DNA of 64,000 bases from Paenibacillus mucilaginosus 3016 (GTDB lineage: Bacteria; Bacillota; Bacilli; Paenibacillales; NBRC-103111), in NCBI RefSeq assembly GCF_000250655.1, contig NC_016935.1, positions 257,501 through 321,500 on the forward strand. The letters run 5' to 3'. The translations under genes were made by a program, and so were the position numbers. This document shows, piece by piece, positions 46,001 to 54,593 of the stretch; positions within the stretch are counted from its first letter, which is position 1, and every line of letters begins with the position of its first letter. The notes under the pieces are model-generated. The model had not been told where the DNA came from. It made no database searches and saw only the letters and a program-made list of their open reading frames with translations.

Positions 46001-47208
46001 ATCTCGATACGTATTACGGCACGATTGCCCGGGTCTTCCGCAAGTATGACCCGAATCATCTGCTGCTCGGCGACCGCTGGCTCACGATCCCGATGAACAA
46101 TGCGAAACTGCGCGGATTCATGGCCGAAGCGGCCGGACGCCATATGGATGTTATCTCGATGAACCACTATGCCAAGAATCTCAATGTGACGATGCTGGGT
46201 GAAGTGCATGCCAAATCGGGAGGCAAGCCGCTCATCCTGACGGAGAACGGTTTCGGCACGATGGAGCAGGGCCTCGGTTCTCCGCTTCTTGTCGCCGACC
46301 AGAATGAACGGCAGCTGCGGTACCGGACTTATGTGGAAGGGGCGGCCTCGCTCGGGTATGTGGTGGGGGCGCACTGGTTCACGTATCTGGACCAGGCGGC
46401 TACGGGCCGTTGGTCCGAGGCGGATGACGGCGAGCATTATAACTTCGGCCTCGTGAACGTGGCCGACCGCCCGTACAAGACGTTCCTGCAGGGCGTCATG
46501 GCCACGAACCATGACATCTACAGCGTGATGCTCGGCCGCAAGGAGCCGTTCCGCTACGACTTCGGCGATGCTCCCCGGCAGCCCGGCAATAACACGATGG
46601 CGATTCCGTACACGCCGGTGCCGGTGCCGATCGACGGCGAAGTAAACGGCTTCCCGGCCGGGGCTCCGAAGTTCGTGCTGGATGAGGCGCAGCGTGTGGT
46701 CGGCACCGACGGAGCGGGCATGTCGGGCGAATATACCTTGGCCTGGGATAACACGAACCTGTACGTGACGGCGTCGATCACCGATCCGACTCCGATGCGC
46801 AACCAGTACACCGACATGAACGTATGGCGCGGGGACGGCGTGGAGCTCTTCTTCGGACCCGGCGACCTGACGACGCCGGGCGACCCGCTCTTCAACGACC
46901 GGCAGCTGATCATGAGCGCCCAGCCGACGGCCGAAGGGCAGCCGTTCTGGTACTGGTTCAACACGAGCCGTCAGAAGGCCGTGAACATGGCCGTCAAAGC
47001 GAGGAGCGGCGGGTATGTGATCGAAGCCGCGATCCCGTGGGAGACGGTGAACATGCAGGCGTCGGAGGGACTTCAGTTCCTCTTCGACCTCGGCTTCGAC
47101 GACAGCGAGGACGGGGAGAACCGCAAGCGGCAGTGGATGTGGAACGGCACGAACACGAACTCCACCGAGCGCAGCAACTGGGGCAAGGCCACGCTGGTGA
47201 AGCCGTAA
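43096..47208 (+). CDS. Secreted multidomain agarase-like glycoside hydrolase, paralogue of the 35304 gene
   Basis: The 1370-aa protein has a signal peptide (cleavage near VQAAE). Its N-terminal half is not in the paralogue: two units each made of a jelly-roll-like binding part and a chitobiase-C-terminal-like domain (TTDGSDPRT near residue 210), with a DNRLRE/CBM96-like domain at about 258-425 between them. The catalytic domain covers about 656-1152, with E894 in GYFLGNE and E1050 in LILTENGFG. A CBM9-like domain ends the protein. The catalytic and CBM9 parts are very similar to the 35304 product. The ATG follows AGGAGGG. It probably acts on the same polysaccharide with different binding, but the substrate is unknown. 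Confidence 0.85.
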   Translation: MNLRRGLLMLCLWSLMFSTFTGWAPQGGVQAAEPAASVLNDEFQSWSLTHEHSPTLTLESAGTGGFDPTRVKRSAAYKEFITYKTAEPLQSFAVYGYYHPQGKPYDHPLFYVSPNGTDYTKVTPGLIELGGYFPLIIYELEGLPAGSVYLKIEYTGGLIVRSPLIGRVVLNGPSVVVPGMPPGEVSAGSKLTLSSTAGASIFYTTDGSDPRTSPAKKLYTDGIGLSGISLLKAYSQFGTNTASASAVNTFRYIVKGTQDRVVPVTEDVYVDGTVPDTNRGTEPLLFMKALKNREAYLKFDLSKVDAGTQKVYLNLYGQTYDSSQAPARLKLYGVDSSWSEGTMTYNTKPLPTPAPAGAEIGEAVWPYEPSGWMSIDITGYIKGQKALGKTTASVGIVNTTDGAAYVNAKEAGGNAPYLLLVQGQPGTGPGEEPVNLPGLVDPLDTFEHVMARTNMRTEGADAQYLGGDLKRATRSTTALGSLTYKTAYDIQSFAIHSYFFMGVAVDPLKVYASPNGTSFTEVVLQPYKSGAPVSNWQMFVYEAKGLPAGTRYLKIEVKGDVKAWTPQIGKVILNKNVMSVLAVPDHGTVVGQPISVTLSTPTSGAQIFYKLNAETEARPYTGAISVQDSTTLHAFAIKNGLEASAPRSYVYRSKADWVVDKYGQMNSADFPEKVKTDDELRADLAADKAYYDGLQAPNWDAYGGLVGSKETYGLQAKGYYNVQTAADGRKILVTPLGTAFFSVGINGISPNDTYTMVTGREEIFEWLPDYANTEYKSAFMGTKDYFSYYLANYIKKTGTPYTSEAFYQTSWARMKKWGFNSAGGWSPTPLSEQFKVPYFPFLPLGSLEWAKIEGVKIFDIFADGAEAKLEAALEPVLTPNKNNPLIVGYFLGNENHYQKIAPEIPKLKGSVVAAKRRLVQMLQEKYGTIEAFNTAWNGTYGSFAELNDAVLYVDSQQAQYDVDDFVKLYLDTYYGTIARVFRKYDPNHLLLGDRWLTIPMNNAKLRGFMAEAAGRHMDVISMNHYAKNLNVTMLGEVHAKSGGKPLILTENGFGTMEQGLGSPLLVADQNERQLRYRTYVEGAASLGYVVGAHWFTYLDQAATGRWSEADDGEHYNFGLVNVADRPYKTFLQGVMATNHDIYSVMLGRKEPFRYDFGDAPRQPGNNTMAIPYTPVPVPIDGEVNGFPAGAPKFVLDEAQRVVGTDGAGMSGEYTLAWDNTNLYVTASITDPTPMRNQYTDMNVWRGDGVELFFGPGDLTTPGDPLFNDRQLIMSAQPTAEGQPFWYWFNTSRQKAVNMAVKARSGGYVIEAAIPWETVNMQASEGLQFLFDLGFDDSEDGENRKRQWMWNGTNTNSTERSNWGKATLVKP

Positions 47209-47531
47209 GGCGAAGGCAGCGTGGGTTGGACCGCTGACGTTCAGAGGCGGCAGGATCATAAGGAAAGCAAAGGGCAGTCCCTGCGGGGACTGCCCTTTGC
47301 CGCTTGGATGCCGATGCATTCCGCGCTGTAGAATGCGCTTGGATGTGCGCGGTGATCCGATGGTCAGACCGCAGCGGCCGTGGAGCTTGGGAAGGCGGGG
47401 AATAGACCGGCCCGGTGGCCGGCCGTGCGCTGTCTCCTGTAATCACTGGTAAGCGATTGCCCAGCCGGACAGGGGAGGGAGACGTAATCCGAGGGCTCCG
47501 ATTGTGTTCGTCCGAGGAGAGGCCCCCCTAT
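47209..47531. other. Intergenic region between the second hydrolase and the ArsR-type gene
   Basis: Besides the terminator at 47269-47298, the 323 bases show no gene or repeat that I can support. The genes on either side are convergent. Confidence 0.6.
47269..47298 (+). terminator. Terminator of the second hydrolase gene
   Basis: The perfect 13-bp stem AAAGGGCAGTCCC/GGGACTGCCCTTT with loop TGCG may work on both strands, because it has T or A tails on each side. The opposite gene is convergent. Confidence 0.9.
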
Positions 47532-48470
47532 CTAGACGTCATGGCTGTTGTCCGCATCCCCCTCCACATAAGACAGAAGCTGCTCCTGCAGCCGGATGAC
47601 GGCGGAGGACCGCAGACTGAAGACCGTGACGTTCTCGCCGACAACATGGGCCCGGAGCAGGCCTGCACAGCGCAGATTGGAGATGTGCTCGTGCGTGATG
47701 CCCTTGGACAGGCCGACGTGCCGGAGAATGTCCGTGAACGAGCGGGGGCCGCCGCTGACATAGCGGAGAATGCGCAGACGGCTCCGTTCGCCGAGACTGC
47801 GCAGAGTCCGGTACAGGGGAGGAGAAGGCCCATCGTCGGGCTGAGGCGCATGCAGATCGGCCGGATACTGGCAGAGCAGCAGACCGCCTCCATAGAGATA
47901 GAAGACGTTGCCCGGCTGGAAGTGGTACTGCGGCGTCAGTACGAGCTGCCGGATCCCGCCGTCTTCCTCGAACCGCAGGCCGTTCGTCAGCTCCTCGGCG
48001 AGTTCGGCCGGCGGCAGCGTGCCGAGGAGCGCGCGGTGCTGGCCGGCGGCTTGCTCCAGGCGGACGAGCATGTCCTGATCAAAGCCGGCGAAATACTGCT
48101 CGTACCAGGGCCGCAGCAGCCCGGCGAGCCATTGCTGCAGCCCGGCCAGGTCACCGGTGACGGCAGGCAGCCGGGGGGCGAGCAGCTCGTACATGTCTCC
48201 GGGGGAGAGCTCTTCGAGCCAGTCGAGGAAGGACGCCGGTCCACCCCGGCCCGGGTACAGGTGAGCGAGAAGATAGACGAAGCGCCACTCGGGGCGGAGC
48301 TCCGAAGCGTCGAGATGGGACCGGAAGCCGGGGCTGAGGCGATCCCGGACACCTGCATGCCAATCGGCACCGAGGTCAATCCGTTTGTGCCAGATCCGGC
48401 ACAGGTACGTGTGCAGGCTGTTGATCAGTTCATAGGTGGGTGCGAACTTGATGTCGATCGGCGTGCTCAT
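47532..48470 (-). CDS. ArsR-family-like winged-helix regulator
   Basis: The 312-aa protein has an N-terminal domain of about 200 residues without a familiar motif (WEWR-type aromatic region, FQPGNVFYLYGGG) and a C-terminal winged helix of ArsR type: LRSLGERSRLRILRYVSG, GLSKGITHEHISNLRCAGLL. This arrangement is known from DUF5937-like regulators. No metal-binding cysteine pair is evident, so it is probably not a metal sensor. The ATG start follows AAGGAAGGATATCGCCC-type sequence on the minus strand. It lies 151 bases after oppF on the same strand and may regulate the peptide importer (inference). Confidence 0.75.
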   Translation of the reverse strand: MSTPIDIKFAPTYELINSLHTYLCRIWHKRIDLGADWHAGVRDRLSPGFRSHLDASELRPEWRFVYLLAHLYPGRGGPASFLDWLEELSPGDMYELLAPRLPAVTGDLAGLQQWLAGLLRPWYEQYFAGFDQDMLVRLEQAAGQHRALLGTLPPAELAEELTNGLRFEEDGGIRQLVLTPQYHFQPGNVFYLYGGGLLLCQYPADLHAPQPDDGPSPPLYRTLRSLGERSRLRILRYVSGGPRSFTDILRHVGLSKGITHEHISNLRCAGLLRAHVVGENVTVFSLRSSAVIRLQEQLLSYVEGDADNSHDV

Positions 48471-48621
48471 GGGCGATATCCTTCCTTTGGGGGCCCGAAG
48501 CCAAGAGCGGGACCCAAAATGCTTAGGTCAAGTCTAGCAGGAAAGATCAGGCCCTTCAATAAGCGGCCCCGCACTGCAGGGGCCTCGACCGGCCTCAGGG
48601 GCCTGCCCTGCCGGCTGGAGA

Positions 48622-49638
48622 TCAAACGAAATGGCACGCTGCGAATCGCTCTTCCACCACCTGCCGGTAGGCCGGCTCTTCCTCTCGACACCGGGGCATG
48701 ACGTATGGGCAGCGGGTGTGGAACTTGCAGCCGGGCGGCGGTGCGGCCGGCGAGGGGATATCCCCTCTCAGCACAATGCGTTCCCTCCGCGCTGCCGGAT
48801 CGGGCACCGGCACCGCGGAGAGCAGAGCCCGGGTGTAGGGATGCAGCGGCCGGGTGAAGAGCTCGTCGCGGGGGGCCAGCTCGACGAGGGAGCCCAGGTA
48901 CATGACACCGACCCGGTCGCAGAGATGCTCCACCACGCTGAGGTCATGCGAGATGAAGAGGTAGGTCAGGCTGCGGCTCTCCCGCAGATCGCTGAACAAG
49001 TTGATGATCTGGGCTTGTATGGAGACGTCCAGAGCGGAGACCGGCTCGTCGGCCACGAGCAGCTCCGGCCGGAGCGCCATAGCCCGGGCGATGCCGATCC
49101 GCTGGCGCTGCCCCCCGGAGAATTCATGGGGGTAGCGGTCCATCTGGCCGGGCGGCAGGCCGCACAGCTCCATCACTTCCGCCACCCGGCTGCGGACCTC
49201 CTGCCGGGTCGCCCGGCCGTGCTCGAGCAGGGCTTCCCCGATCGCGTCGCCGATGCGCAGCCTGGGGCTGAGCGAGCTGTACGGATCCTGGAAGATCATC
49301 TGCAGCTCCGGCCGAAGGCGCCGCAGTTCTTCCTTCGGGAGGGCATACAGATCCCTCCCTTTGTAGAACACCCCGCCGGACGTTTTCTCCGTCAGACGGA
49401 GGATCGTGCGGCCGGCTGTGCTCTTGCCGCTGCCCGATTCACCGACGAGTCCGAACGCCTCGCCCCGCCGCAGCGTGAGGGAAAGGCCATCCACCGCCTT
49501 CACGTGGCCGACGGTGCGTCCGAGGAAGCCGCCGGTGACCGGGAAGTGCGTCTTCAGGTCTCTGACATCCAAGAGGCTGCCGCCGTCCGTGGAGCCGACC
49601 GGTGCACCGGTATGCGGGTGCAGGGAACTCCGGTTCAT
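48622..49638 (-). CDS. oppF: Peptide ABC transporter ATPase, OppF type
   Basis: The 338-aa ATPase energises peptide import. It has Walker [11 protein letters not shown]-loop FQDPYSSL, signature FSGGQRQR, Walker B LLVADEP and the switch His in FISHD. The C-terminal oligo_HPY region ([16 protein letters not shown]) with cysteines identifies OppF/DppF-type proteins. The ATG start overlaps the end of oppD by four bases. It is the last of the five opp genes and is followed by an ArsR-type regulator gene. Confidence 0.95.
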   Translation of the reverse strand: MNRSSLHPHTGAPVGSTDGGSLLDVRDLKTHFPVTGGFLGRTVGHVKAVDGLSLTLRRGEAFGLVGESGSGKSTAGRTILRLTEKTSGGVFYKGRDLYALPKEELRRLRPELQMIFQDPYSSLSPRLRIGDAIGEALLEHGRATRQEVRSRVAEVMELCGLPPGQMDRYPHEFSGGQRQRIGIARAMALRPELLVADEPVSALDVSIQAQIINLFSDLRESRSLTYLFISHDLSVVEHLCDRVGVMYLGSLVELAPRDELFTRPLHPYTRALLSAVPVPDPAARRERIVLRGDIPSPAAPPPGCKFHTRCPYVMPRCREEEPAYRQVVEERFAACHFV

Positions 49639-50660
49639 GGGGCGCTCACCTCCCGCCCGTACAGCCAGCAGGCCGCCTCATGGCCGTCCGCGATCGGCAG
49701 AAGCTCCGGCTGCCGGCTGCGGCAGAGGTCCGAAGCCTGCGGGCAGCGGTCGCTGAAGTGGCAGAAATCTCCGAGCCCGGCCAGGCTCGGGACCTGGCCG
49801 GGAATCGTATAGAGCCGGGGCTCGCGCCGGTGGAGCACCGGCTTGGCCCGGAGCAGCCCCTGGGTGTACGGGTGCTGCGGATGGCGGAACAGCTCCAGCA
49901 CAGGGGCCTGCTCTACGATCCGGCCGGCGTACATCACCACTACGTGGTCGGCCATTTCGGCAACGACCCCGAGGTCATGGGTGATGAGCAGGATGGAGGT
50001 GCCCCGCTCCTCCTTGATGCGCCGCAGCAGGTCCAGGATCTGTGCCTGGATCGTAACGTCGAGCGCCGTTGTCGGCTCATCGGCAATGAGCAGGCGCGGA
50101 TGGCAGGAGAGTGCCATGGCGATCATGATCCGCTGCAGCATCCCCCCGCTGAGCTCATGGGGATAGCTGGCATAGACCGCCTCCGGCCGGGCGATGCCGA
50201 CCAGGCGGATGAGGTCGAGTGCCTCCAGCCGTGCGGCCCTGCGGGAGACGGGGCGGTGCTCGAGGATCGGCTCCGTCAGCTGCTCGCCGATCGTCAGGAC
50301 CGGATGCAGCGAGGTCATCGGCTCTTGGAAGATCATCGCAATTTCATTGCCGCGGATCCGCCGGATGTCATTCGGAGCGGCCTGCAGCAGATCCCTGCCG
50401 CCGAAGAGGATCTCCCCGCCGGCGATGCGGCCGTGAGGCCCCTGGATCAGCTGCAGAATGGAGAGAGCGGTGACGCTCTTGCCGCAGCCGGACTCCCCGA
50501 CGATGCACACCGTTTCGCCTTCCCGGACGGTAAGGCTTACATCGTTGACCGCTTTGACGATGCCTTCCTCCGTGGCGAAGTGGGTATGGAGGTGACGGAT
50601 CTCCAGCAGGGGCGGCTCTTCCCGCAGCGGCAGGTTCTTTGTCTCGTTCCGGGTTGTCAT
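49635..50660 (-). CDS. oppD: Peptide ABC transporter ATPase, OppD type
   Basis: The 341-aa ATPase pairs with OppF. It has Walker [11 protein letters not shown]-loop FQEPMTSL, signature LSGGMLQR, Walker B LLIADEP and LLITHDLG. The C-terminal oligo_HPY region [12 protein letters not shown] and cysteines are present. The ATG at 50660 has GAAGGTGAAG about seven bases ahead; the longer frame to 50693 would overlap oppC. It overlaps oppF by four bases, so both are translated together. Confidence 0.95.
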   Translation of the reverse strand: MTTRNETKNLPLREEPPLLEIRHLHTHFATEEGIVKAVNDVSLTVREGETVCIVGESGCGKSVTALSILQLIQGPHGRIAGGEILFGGRDLLQAAPNDIRRIRGNEIAMIFQEPMTSLHPVLTIGEQLTEPILEHRPVSRRAARLEALDLIRLVGIARPEAVYASYPHELSGGMLQRIMIAMALSCHPRLLIADEPTTALDVTIQAQILDLLRRIKEERGTSILLITHDLGVVAEMADHVVVMYAGRIVEQAPVLELFRHPQHPYTQGLLRAKPVLHRREPRLYTIPGQVPSLAGLGDFCHFSDRCPQASDLCRSRQPELLPIADGHEAACWLYGREVSAP

Positions 50661-50667
50661 CAGAGCT

Positions 50668-51612
50668 TCACCTTCTTTTTCGTTTGGGGTCAAGCGCGTC
50701 GCGGAGGCCGTCGCCCAGCAGATTGATCGAAATGACCGTTACGAAGATGGCCAATCCCGGCGGGACCCACAGCCATGGACGCCGCTGGAAGTCGATGAGC
50801 GAATTCGCCGCATCGATCATATTGCCCCAGGAGGGGGTCGGCGGAACGACGCCGAGGCCGAAATAGCTCAGCGTCGATTCGCCGATGATGGCACCGCCGA
50901 CGCGCAGTGTAGCCGCCACGAGCAGCAGCGGCATGATATTCGGCAGCAGGTGCTTGAAGAGCTTGCGCCGGTCTCGCAGGCCCAGCGCTTCCGCAGCCAG
51001 CATGAACGGCCGTTCGCGGAGGCTGAGAACTTCACTGCGCACCATGCGGGCCAGTCCCGGCCAGCCTACCAGGCTGAGCAGCAGCATCACGATGTAGAGC
51101 CGGTAGTCGGCGGGCACCTTCAGCTCTGAGAGCACGGCGGCCATGATGAAGAGCAGCGGCAGCTCGGGAATGGTCATGAGCACGTCGGCTGTGCGCATCA
51201 CGACCTGGTCCACACCCCGGCGGTAGTAGCCGGCGGCAATCCCGAGCGCAGCACCGATCACGACGGACAGCGTCATGGAAGCGAGCCCTACGGTGATCGA
51301 GATGCGGCCGGCCTGCATCAGACGGGTCAGGATATCGCGTCCGAGCTGGTCGGTGCCGAGCCAGTGACTTGCACTGGGCGGTGCCTTGATCTGCCCCGTG
51401 TTGACGAGTCCGGAGCTGTAAGGGGAGAAGAGCGGACCGAGGAGACAGAAAAGCGCGATGAAGATCAGAAACCCGCAACCGAGCATAGCCATACGGTTGC
51501 TCCGCAGCCGGTGCAGCGACTGTCTCCACAGGGAGGCAGCCGGTACGGAGAGTGGCTCGGGCGCAGGGGGGAGGCCGGCTTTGTTTGGGGCGGAAGGGAA
51601 TAGCAGTGCCAT
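50668..51612 (-). CDS. oppC: Peptide ABC transporter permease, OppC type
   Basis: The 314-aa permease has six helices, a [21 protein letters not shown]-terminus typical of OppC, the [16 protein letters not shown] segment and the EAA loop ([20 protein letters not shown]). Together with OppB it forms the channel for peptides. The ATG follows TAGGAGGAATCC on the minus strand. It starts 23 bases after oppB and ends seven bases before oppD. Confidence 0.95.
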   Translation of the reverse strand: MALLFPSAPNKAGLPPAPEPLSVPAASLWRQSLHRLRSNRMAMLGCGFLIFIALFCLLGPLFSPYSSGLVNTGQIKAPPSASHWLGTDQLGRDILTRLMQAGRISITVGLASMTLSVVIGAALGIAAGYYRRGVDQVVMRTADVLMTIPELPLLFIMAAVLSELKVPADYRLYIVMLLLSLVGWPGLARMVRSEVLSLRERPFMLAAEALGLRDRRKLFKHLLPNIMPLLLVAATLRVGGAIIGESTLSYFGLGVVPPTPSWGNMIDAANSLIDFQRRPWLWVPPGLAIFVTVISINLLGDGLRDALDPKRKRR

Positions 51613-51635
51613 GGATTCCTCCTACTTCATGTTTC

Positions 51636-52592
51636 CTATTTGAGCCGGATCCGGGGATCGGCGAGGCGGTACAGCAGATCCGCGATCAGATTGCTGACGA
51701 CGGTCAGCGCGGCGATGAACATCGTAAATCCCATGAGGACGGGATAATCCCTCACCGCGAAGGCCTGCATATAGACCGACCCGATCCCGGGCCAATTGAA
51801 GACTTTCTCCGTAATGATGGCGCCCCCGAAGAGGGCGGGAATCTCAAAGCCCATCAGCGTGATAGCCGGCAGCAGAGCGCTGCGGAGCGCGTGCTTGCAG
51901 AGGACCGTGCGCTCCTTAAGGCCCTTGGCCCGTGCGGTCCGTACAAAATCCTGCCGGATGACTTCCAGCAGGTTCGTGCGGAAGTAGCGGGTCAGCGAGC
52001 CGACGCTGAGCAGCGCGAGCACGACGACGGGGAGGAACATGTGGTCGGCCACCTCCAGCGCGTAGGCAAGTCCGGTGCTGCGGCTTCCCGTGGTGATCAT
52101 GCCTCCGGGCGGAAGCCAGCCGAGGTCGACGGCGAAGATCTTGATCGCGAGCAGGCCGATGAAGAAGGCAGGCAGCGACATCGCTCCGAAGACGAACAGC
52201 GTGACGAGGGCATCGAACCAGGAGTGCTGCCGGACCGCAGAGAGAAGACCGACCGCGATGGCCGCCGCCCAGGTAAGCACAAGGGAGGCGAACGCGATCA
52301 GGAACGAGTTGCCGATAAAATGAAAAATCAGTGATGTGACCGGCTTCTGGTGCTGCAGCGAGAAGCCGAGGTCCCCCTTCACTGCCTGCCCGAGCCAGGT
52401 GAAATACCGCGCCACGAGCGGCTTGTCAAGCCCGTACAGTGCCTTGAGCTCGAGCTTGCGAGCCTCCGTCAGCTTCGGGCTCGAATCCACGAAGTCGCCG
52501 GGCGTCAAGGCATACAGGGCGAAGATAAGCAGTGAGGCCCCGAGCAGCGTTACGACAATGTAGAACAGCCGGTTAAGCAGGTACGATGGCAT
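51636..52592 (-). CDS. oppB: Peptide ABC transporter permease, OppB type
   Basis: The 318-aa permease has six helices and OppB motifs: LLNRLFYIVVTLLGASLLIF, DLGFSLQHQKPV, and the EAA loop RTARAKGLKERTVLCKHALR, then PGIGSVYMQA. It partners with OppC. The ATG follows GAAGGAGCTTG on the minus strand and lies 22 bases after the oppA stop. Confidence 0.95.
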   Translation of the reverse strand: MPSYLLNRLFYIVVTLLGASLLIFALYALTPGDFVDSSPKLTEARKLELKALYGLDKPLVARYFTWLGQAVKGDLGFSLQHQKPVTSLIFHFIGNSFLIAFASLVLTWAAAIAVGLLSAVRQHSWFDALVTLFVFGAMSLPAFFIGLLAIKIFAVDLGWLPPGGMITTGSRSTGLAYALEVADHMFLPVVVLALLSVGSLTRYFRTNLLEVIRQDFVRTARAKGLKERTVLCKHALRSALLPAITLMGFEIPALFGGAIITEKVFNWPGIGSVYMQAFAVRDYPVLMGFTMFIAALTVVSNLIADLLYRLADPRIRLK

Positions 52593-52614
52593 GGGCGGTC
52601 AAGCTCCTTCCCGG

Positions 52615-54348
52615 CTACTTGATCTCCAGATTCGGGAGAGAGGAGGACAGGCCGGTATAGCCGTTCGGCCGGAAGCCTTCCACCCGGGCATTATGGGCCG
52701 AGAGGATCTTGCGGTAGGCGAGGAAGATGAACGGCGGATCCTCGGCGATCTCCTTGTACAGCTCGGCGTAAGCCGCTTTGCGGGCCGCAAGGTCGAGCGT
52801 GGCGGTCCCTTTCTCGATCAACTCGTCAACCTTCGGATTGGAATAGCCGTTCGTGCCTGTGAAGCTGCCGCCCGCCTTCGAGGAGAACTGGTTCACTCCG
52901 TCGGAAGGATCGGGAAGCAGCGTCGTTGAGAAGGAAGCGAGGTCATGGTCTCCCTTGGTGGTGCGGGCGAGCAGCGCATTGTAGTCCATCAGCTCGGATT
53001 CGAGCTGGATGCCGAGCGCCTTGTAATTCTCTTTGGCGATCGGAATCAGAATATCGCTCACCGCCCCCTTCGTTGTGAAGTAGCGGACAATGAGCTTCTG
53101 GCCGTCCTTCTCGCGGACCCCGTCGGCTCCCGGCTTCCAGCCGGCCTCATCGAGAAGCTTCTTCGCCTTCTCGGGATCATACGGATAAGGATTGATGCCT
53201 TCCTCCGTGTAGGCCCAGGAGACCGGTGATACCGGTACGTTCGCGATCTGGGCATACCCCTGATAGGCGGCCTGGACGGTCTTCGCGCGGTCAAGACCGT
53301 AGACGAACGCCTGGCGCACCCGTTTGTCCTTGAACGGGGCTTTGCTGTGATTGAATTTGATATAGCTGTAAGCCGTGGAGGTATAGATATTGATATTCGC
53401 ATAGCCGAGCTGCTTCAGGAGATCCAGATTGTCCGGATTCGCGGTGAAAGAGCTGTAATCCGTCTCGCCGGTCTGGAAGAACTGTGTCGCGTCCCCTTCG
53501 GTCGTCTTGTAGATAAAATGCCCGACCTTCGGCTTGCCCCCGTAGTAGTGTTCATTGGCGGTAAACCGCACTTCCTGGCCGGGGATGTATTGGTCGTATT
53601 TGTACGGGCCGGTCGCCAGGGGCTTGGCGTGCAGCGATTTGAGGTAATCGAGCTGCCCCGGGGCGTAGTTCTTGCCGTAATAAGCCTTCGAGAGCGGCTG
53701 TCCGCCAAGGAGCAGCAGTGAGCGGGCGTTGACCTTCTCTGTCGTGATGCGGATCGTGAGGGGATCGATAACCTGAATGCCCTCGATCGCATCCGCCTTG
53801 CCTTCCTTGTAGGCTTGACCTCCTTTGATATGGGTTTCGGTCAGATCGGTCTCGCCGTCGTAGGCCTTGTCATGCAGGAGGGTCAGGGTGAAAGCGACGT
53901 CTTCGGCGGTCAGCGGAGAACCGTCACTGAATTTGAGATTGGGGCGGAGATAGTATGTATAGACAAGACCGTCGGGACTGATCTCCCACTTCTCGGCGAG
54001 ATCGGGAACCGGCTTGCCGTTCTCGTCGATATTAACCAACGGTGAAAACATCACCGAGGTGACATTACCGTCGTAGCCGTTCTGGTAAAAATACGGGTTG
54101 AACACGCCGCCGGGCTCCGTCAGCGAAACGACGACGGTGTCGGTCCGTGCCGTCGCGGCGGCGGGGGATTTGGATTTGTCGGACGCCGGAATAACGGCAT
54201 CTTTGACGATCTCCGGCTGGGCGCTGCTCCCTGCGGGCTGCTGTGCGGCCGGGACATCGGTGCCGCCGGATTCCGGGGCGGTGCAGCCGGTCAATAGGGC
54301 GGTCACCGTCATGACGGCCAGTGCGGTTTTCCATGGCTGGGGTTTCAC
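52615..54348 (-). CDS. oppA: Peptide-binding lipoprotein, OppA type
   Basis: The 577-aa protein has a lipoprotein signal peptide with lipobox LLTGC, then a family 5 solute-binding domain (PVPDLAEKWEISPDGLVYTY, FSDGSPLTAEDVAFTL, VRQAFVYGLDRAKTV). It captures peptides, or possibly nickel or sugars in related families, for the OppBC channel. The GTG at 54348 has AGGAGA eight bases ahead. It is the first gene of the operon. A promoter with a palindrome over its -10 box lies at 54421-54460. Confidence 0.93.
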   Translation of the reverse strand: MKPQPWKTALAVMTVTALLTGCTAPESGGTDVPAAQQPAGSSAQPEIVKDAVIPASDKSKSPAAATARTDTVVVSLTEPGGVFNPYFYQNGYDGNVTSVMFSPLVNIDENGKPVPDLAEKWEISPDGLVYTYYLRPNLKFSDGSPLTAEDVAFTLTLLHDKAYDGETDLTETHIKGGQAYKEGKADAIEGIQVIDPLTIRITTEKVNARSLLLLGGQPLSKAYYGKNYAPGQLDYLKSLHAKPLATGPYKYDQYIPGQEVRFTANEHYYGGKPKVGHFIYKTTEGDATQFFQTGETDYSSFTANPDNLDLLKQLGYANINIYTSTAYSYIKFNHSKAPFKDKRVRQAFVYGLDRAKTVQAAYQGYAQIANVPVSPVSWAYTEEGINPYPYDPEKAKKLLDEAGWKPGADGVREKDGQKLIVRYFTTKGAVSDILIPIAKENYKALGIQLESELMDYNALLARTTKGDHDLASFSTTLLPDPSDGVNQFSSKAGGSFTGTNGYSNPKVDELIEKGTATLDLAARKAAYAELYKEIAEDPPFIFLAYRKILSAHNARVEGFRPNGYTGLSSSLPNLEIK

Positions 54349-54420
54349 TGATATCTCTCCTGTTCATTAGCAAGAATTTATGAACCTCATAATTCAGATG
54401 GAATAACTAAGAATTTAATA

Positions 54421-54437
54421 ATATACTGGTAGTATAT
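54421..54437. promoter_or_regulatory. Palindrome over the opp -10 box
   Basis: ATATACT and AGTATAT form a perfect 7-bp inverted repeat around GGT. It overlaps the -10 box of the opp promoter and could be an operator for a repressor such as the ArsR-type protein encoded at the operon end (inference). Confidence 0.5.
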
Positions 54438-54460
54438 GGGATGCCCATTAGTTTTGTAAA
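54431..54460 (-). promoter_or_regulatory. Promoter of the opp operon
   Basis: On the minus strand TTTACA (54455-54460) and TATACT (54431-54436) are spaced by 18 bases, about 80 bases before the oppA start. Confidence 0.7.
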
Positions 54461-54593
54461 GGGAGAACTCTGATTTATTTCTTTCGATACCAAACTATGC
54501 GCAGGGCTGGGATTCAAGTGCGGATTCCCGTACCGGCGGTTCTTCAGCCGCCGTGTATGATATAATGGCGGCATGCGAAGGAGCGAACGACCC

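Noticed and set aside
45766..47319. 517-aa antisense frame in the second hydrolase gene
   Set aside because: Shadow frame, His/Arg-rich, with no family or start signal.
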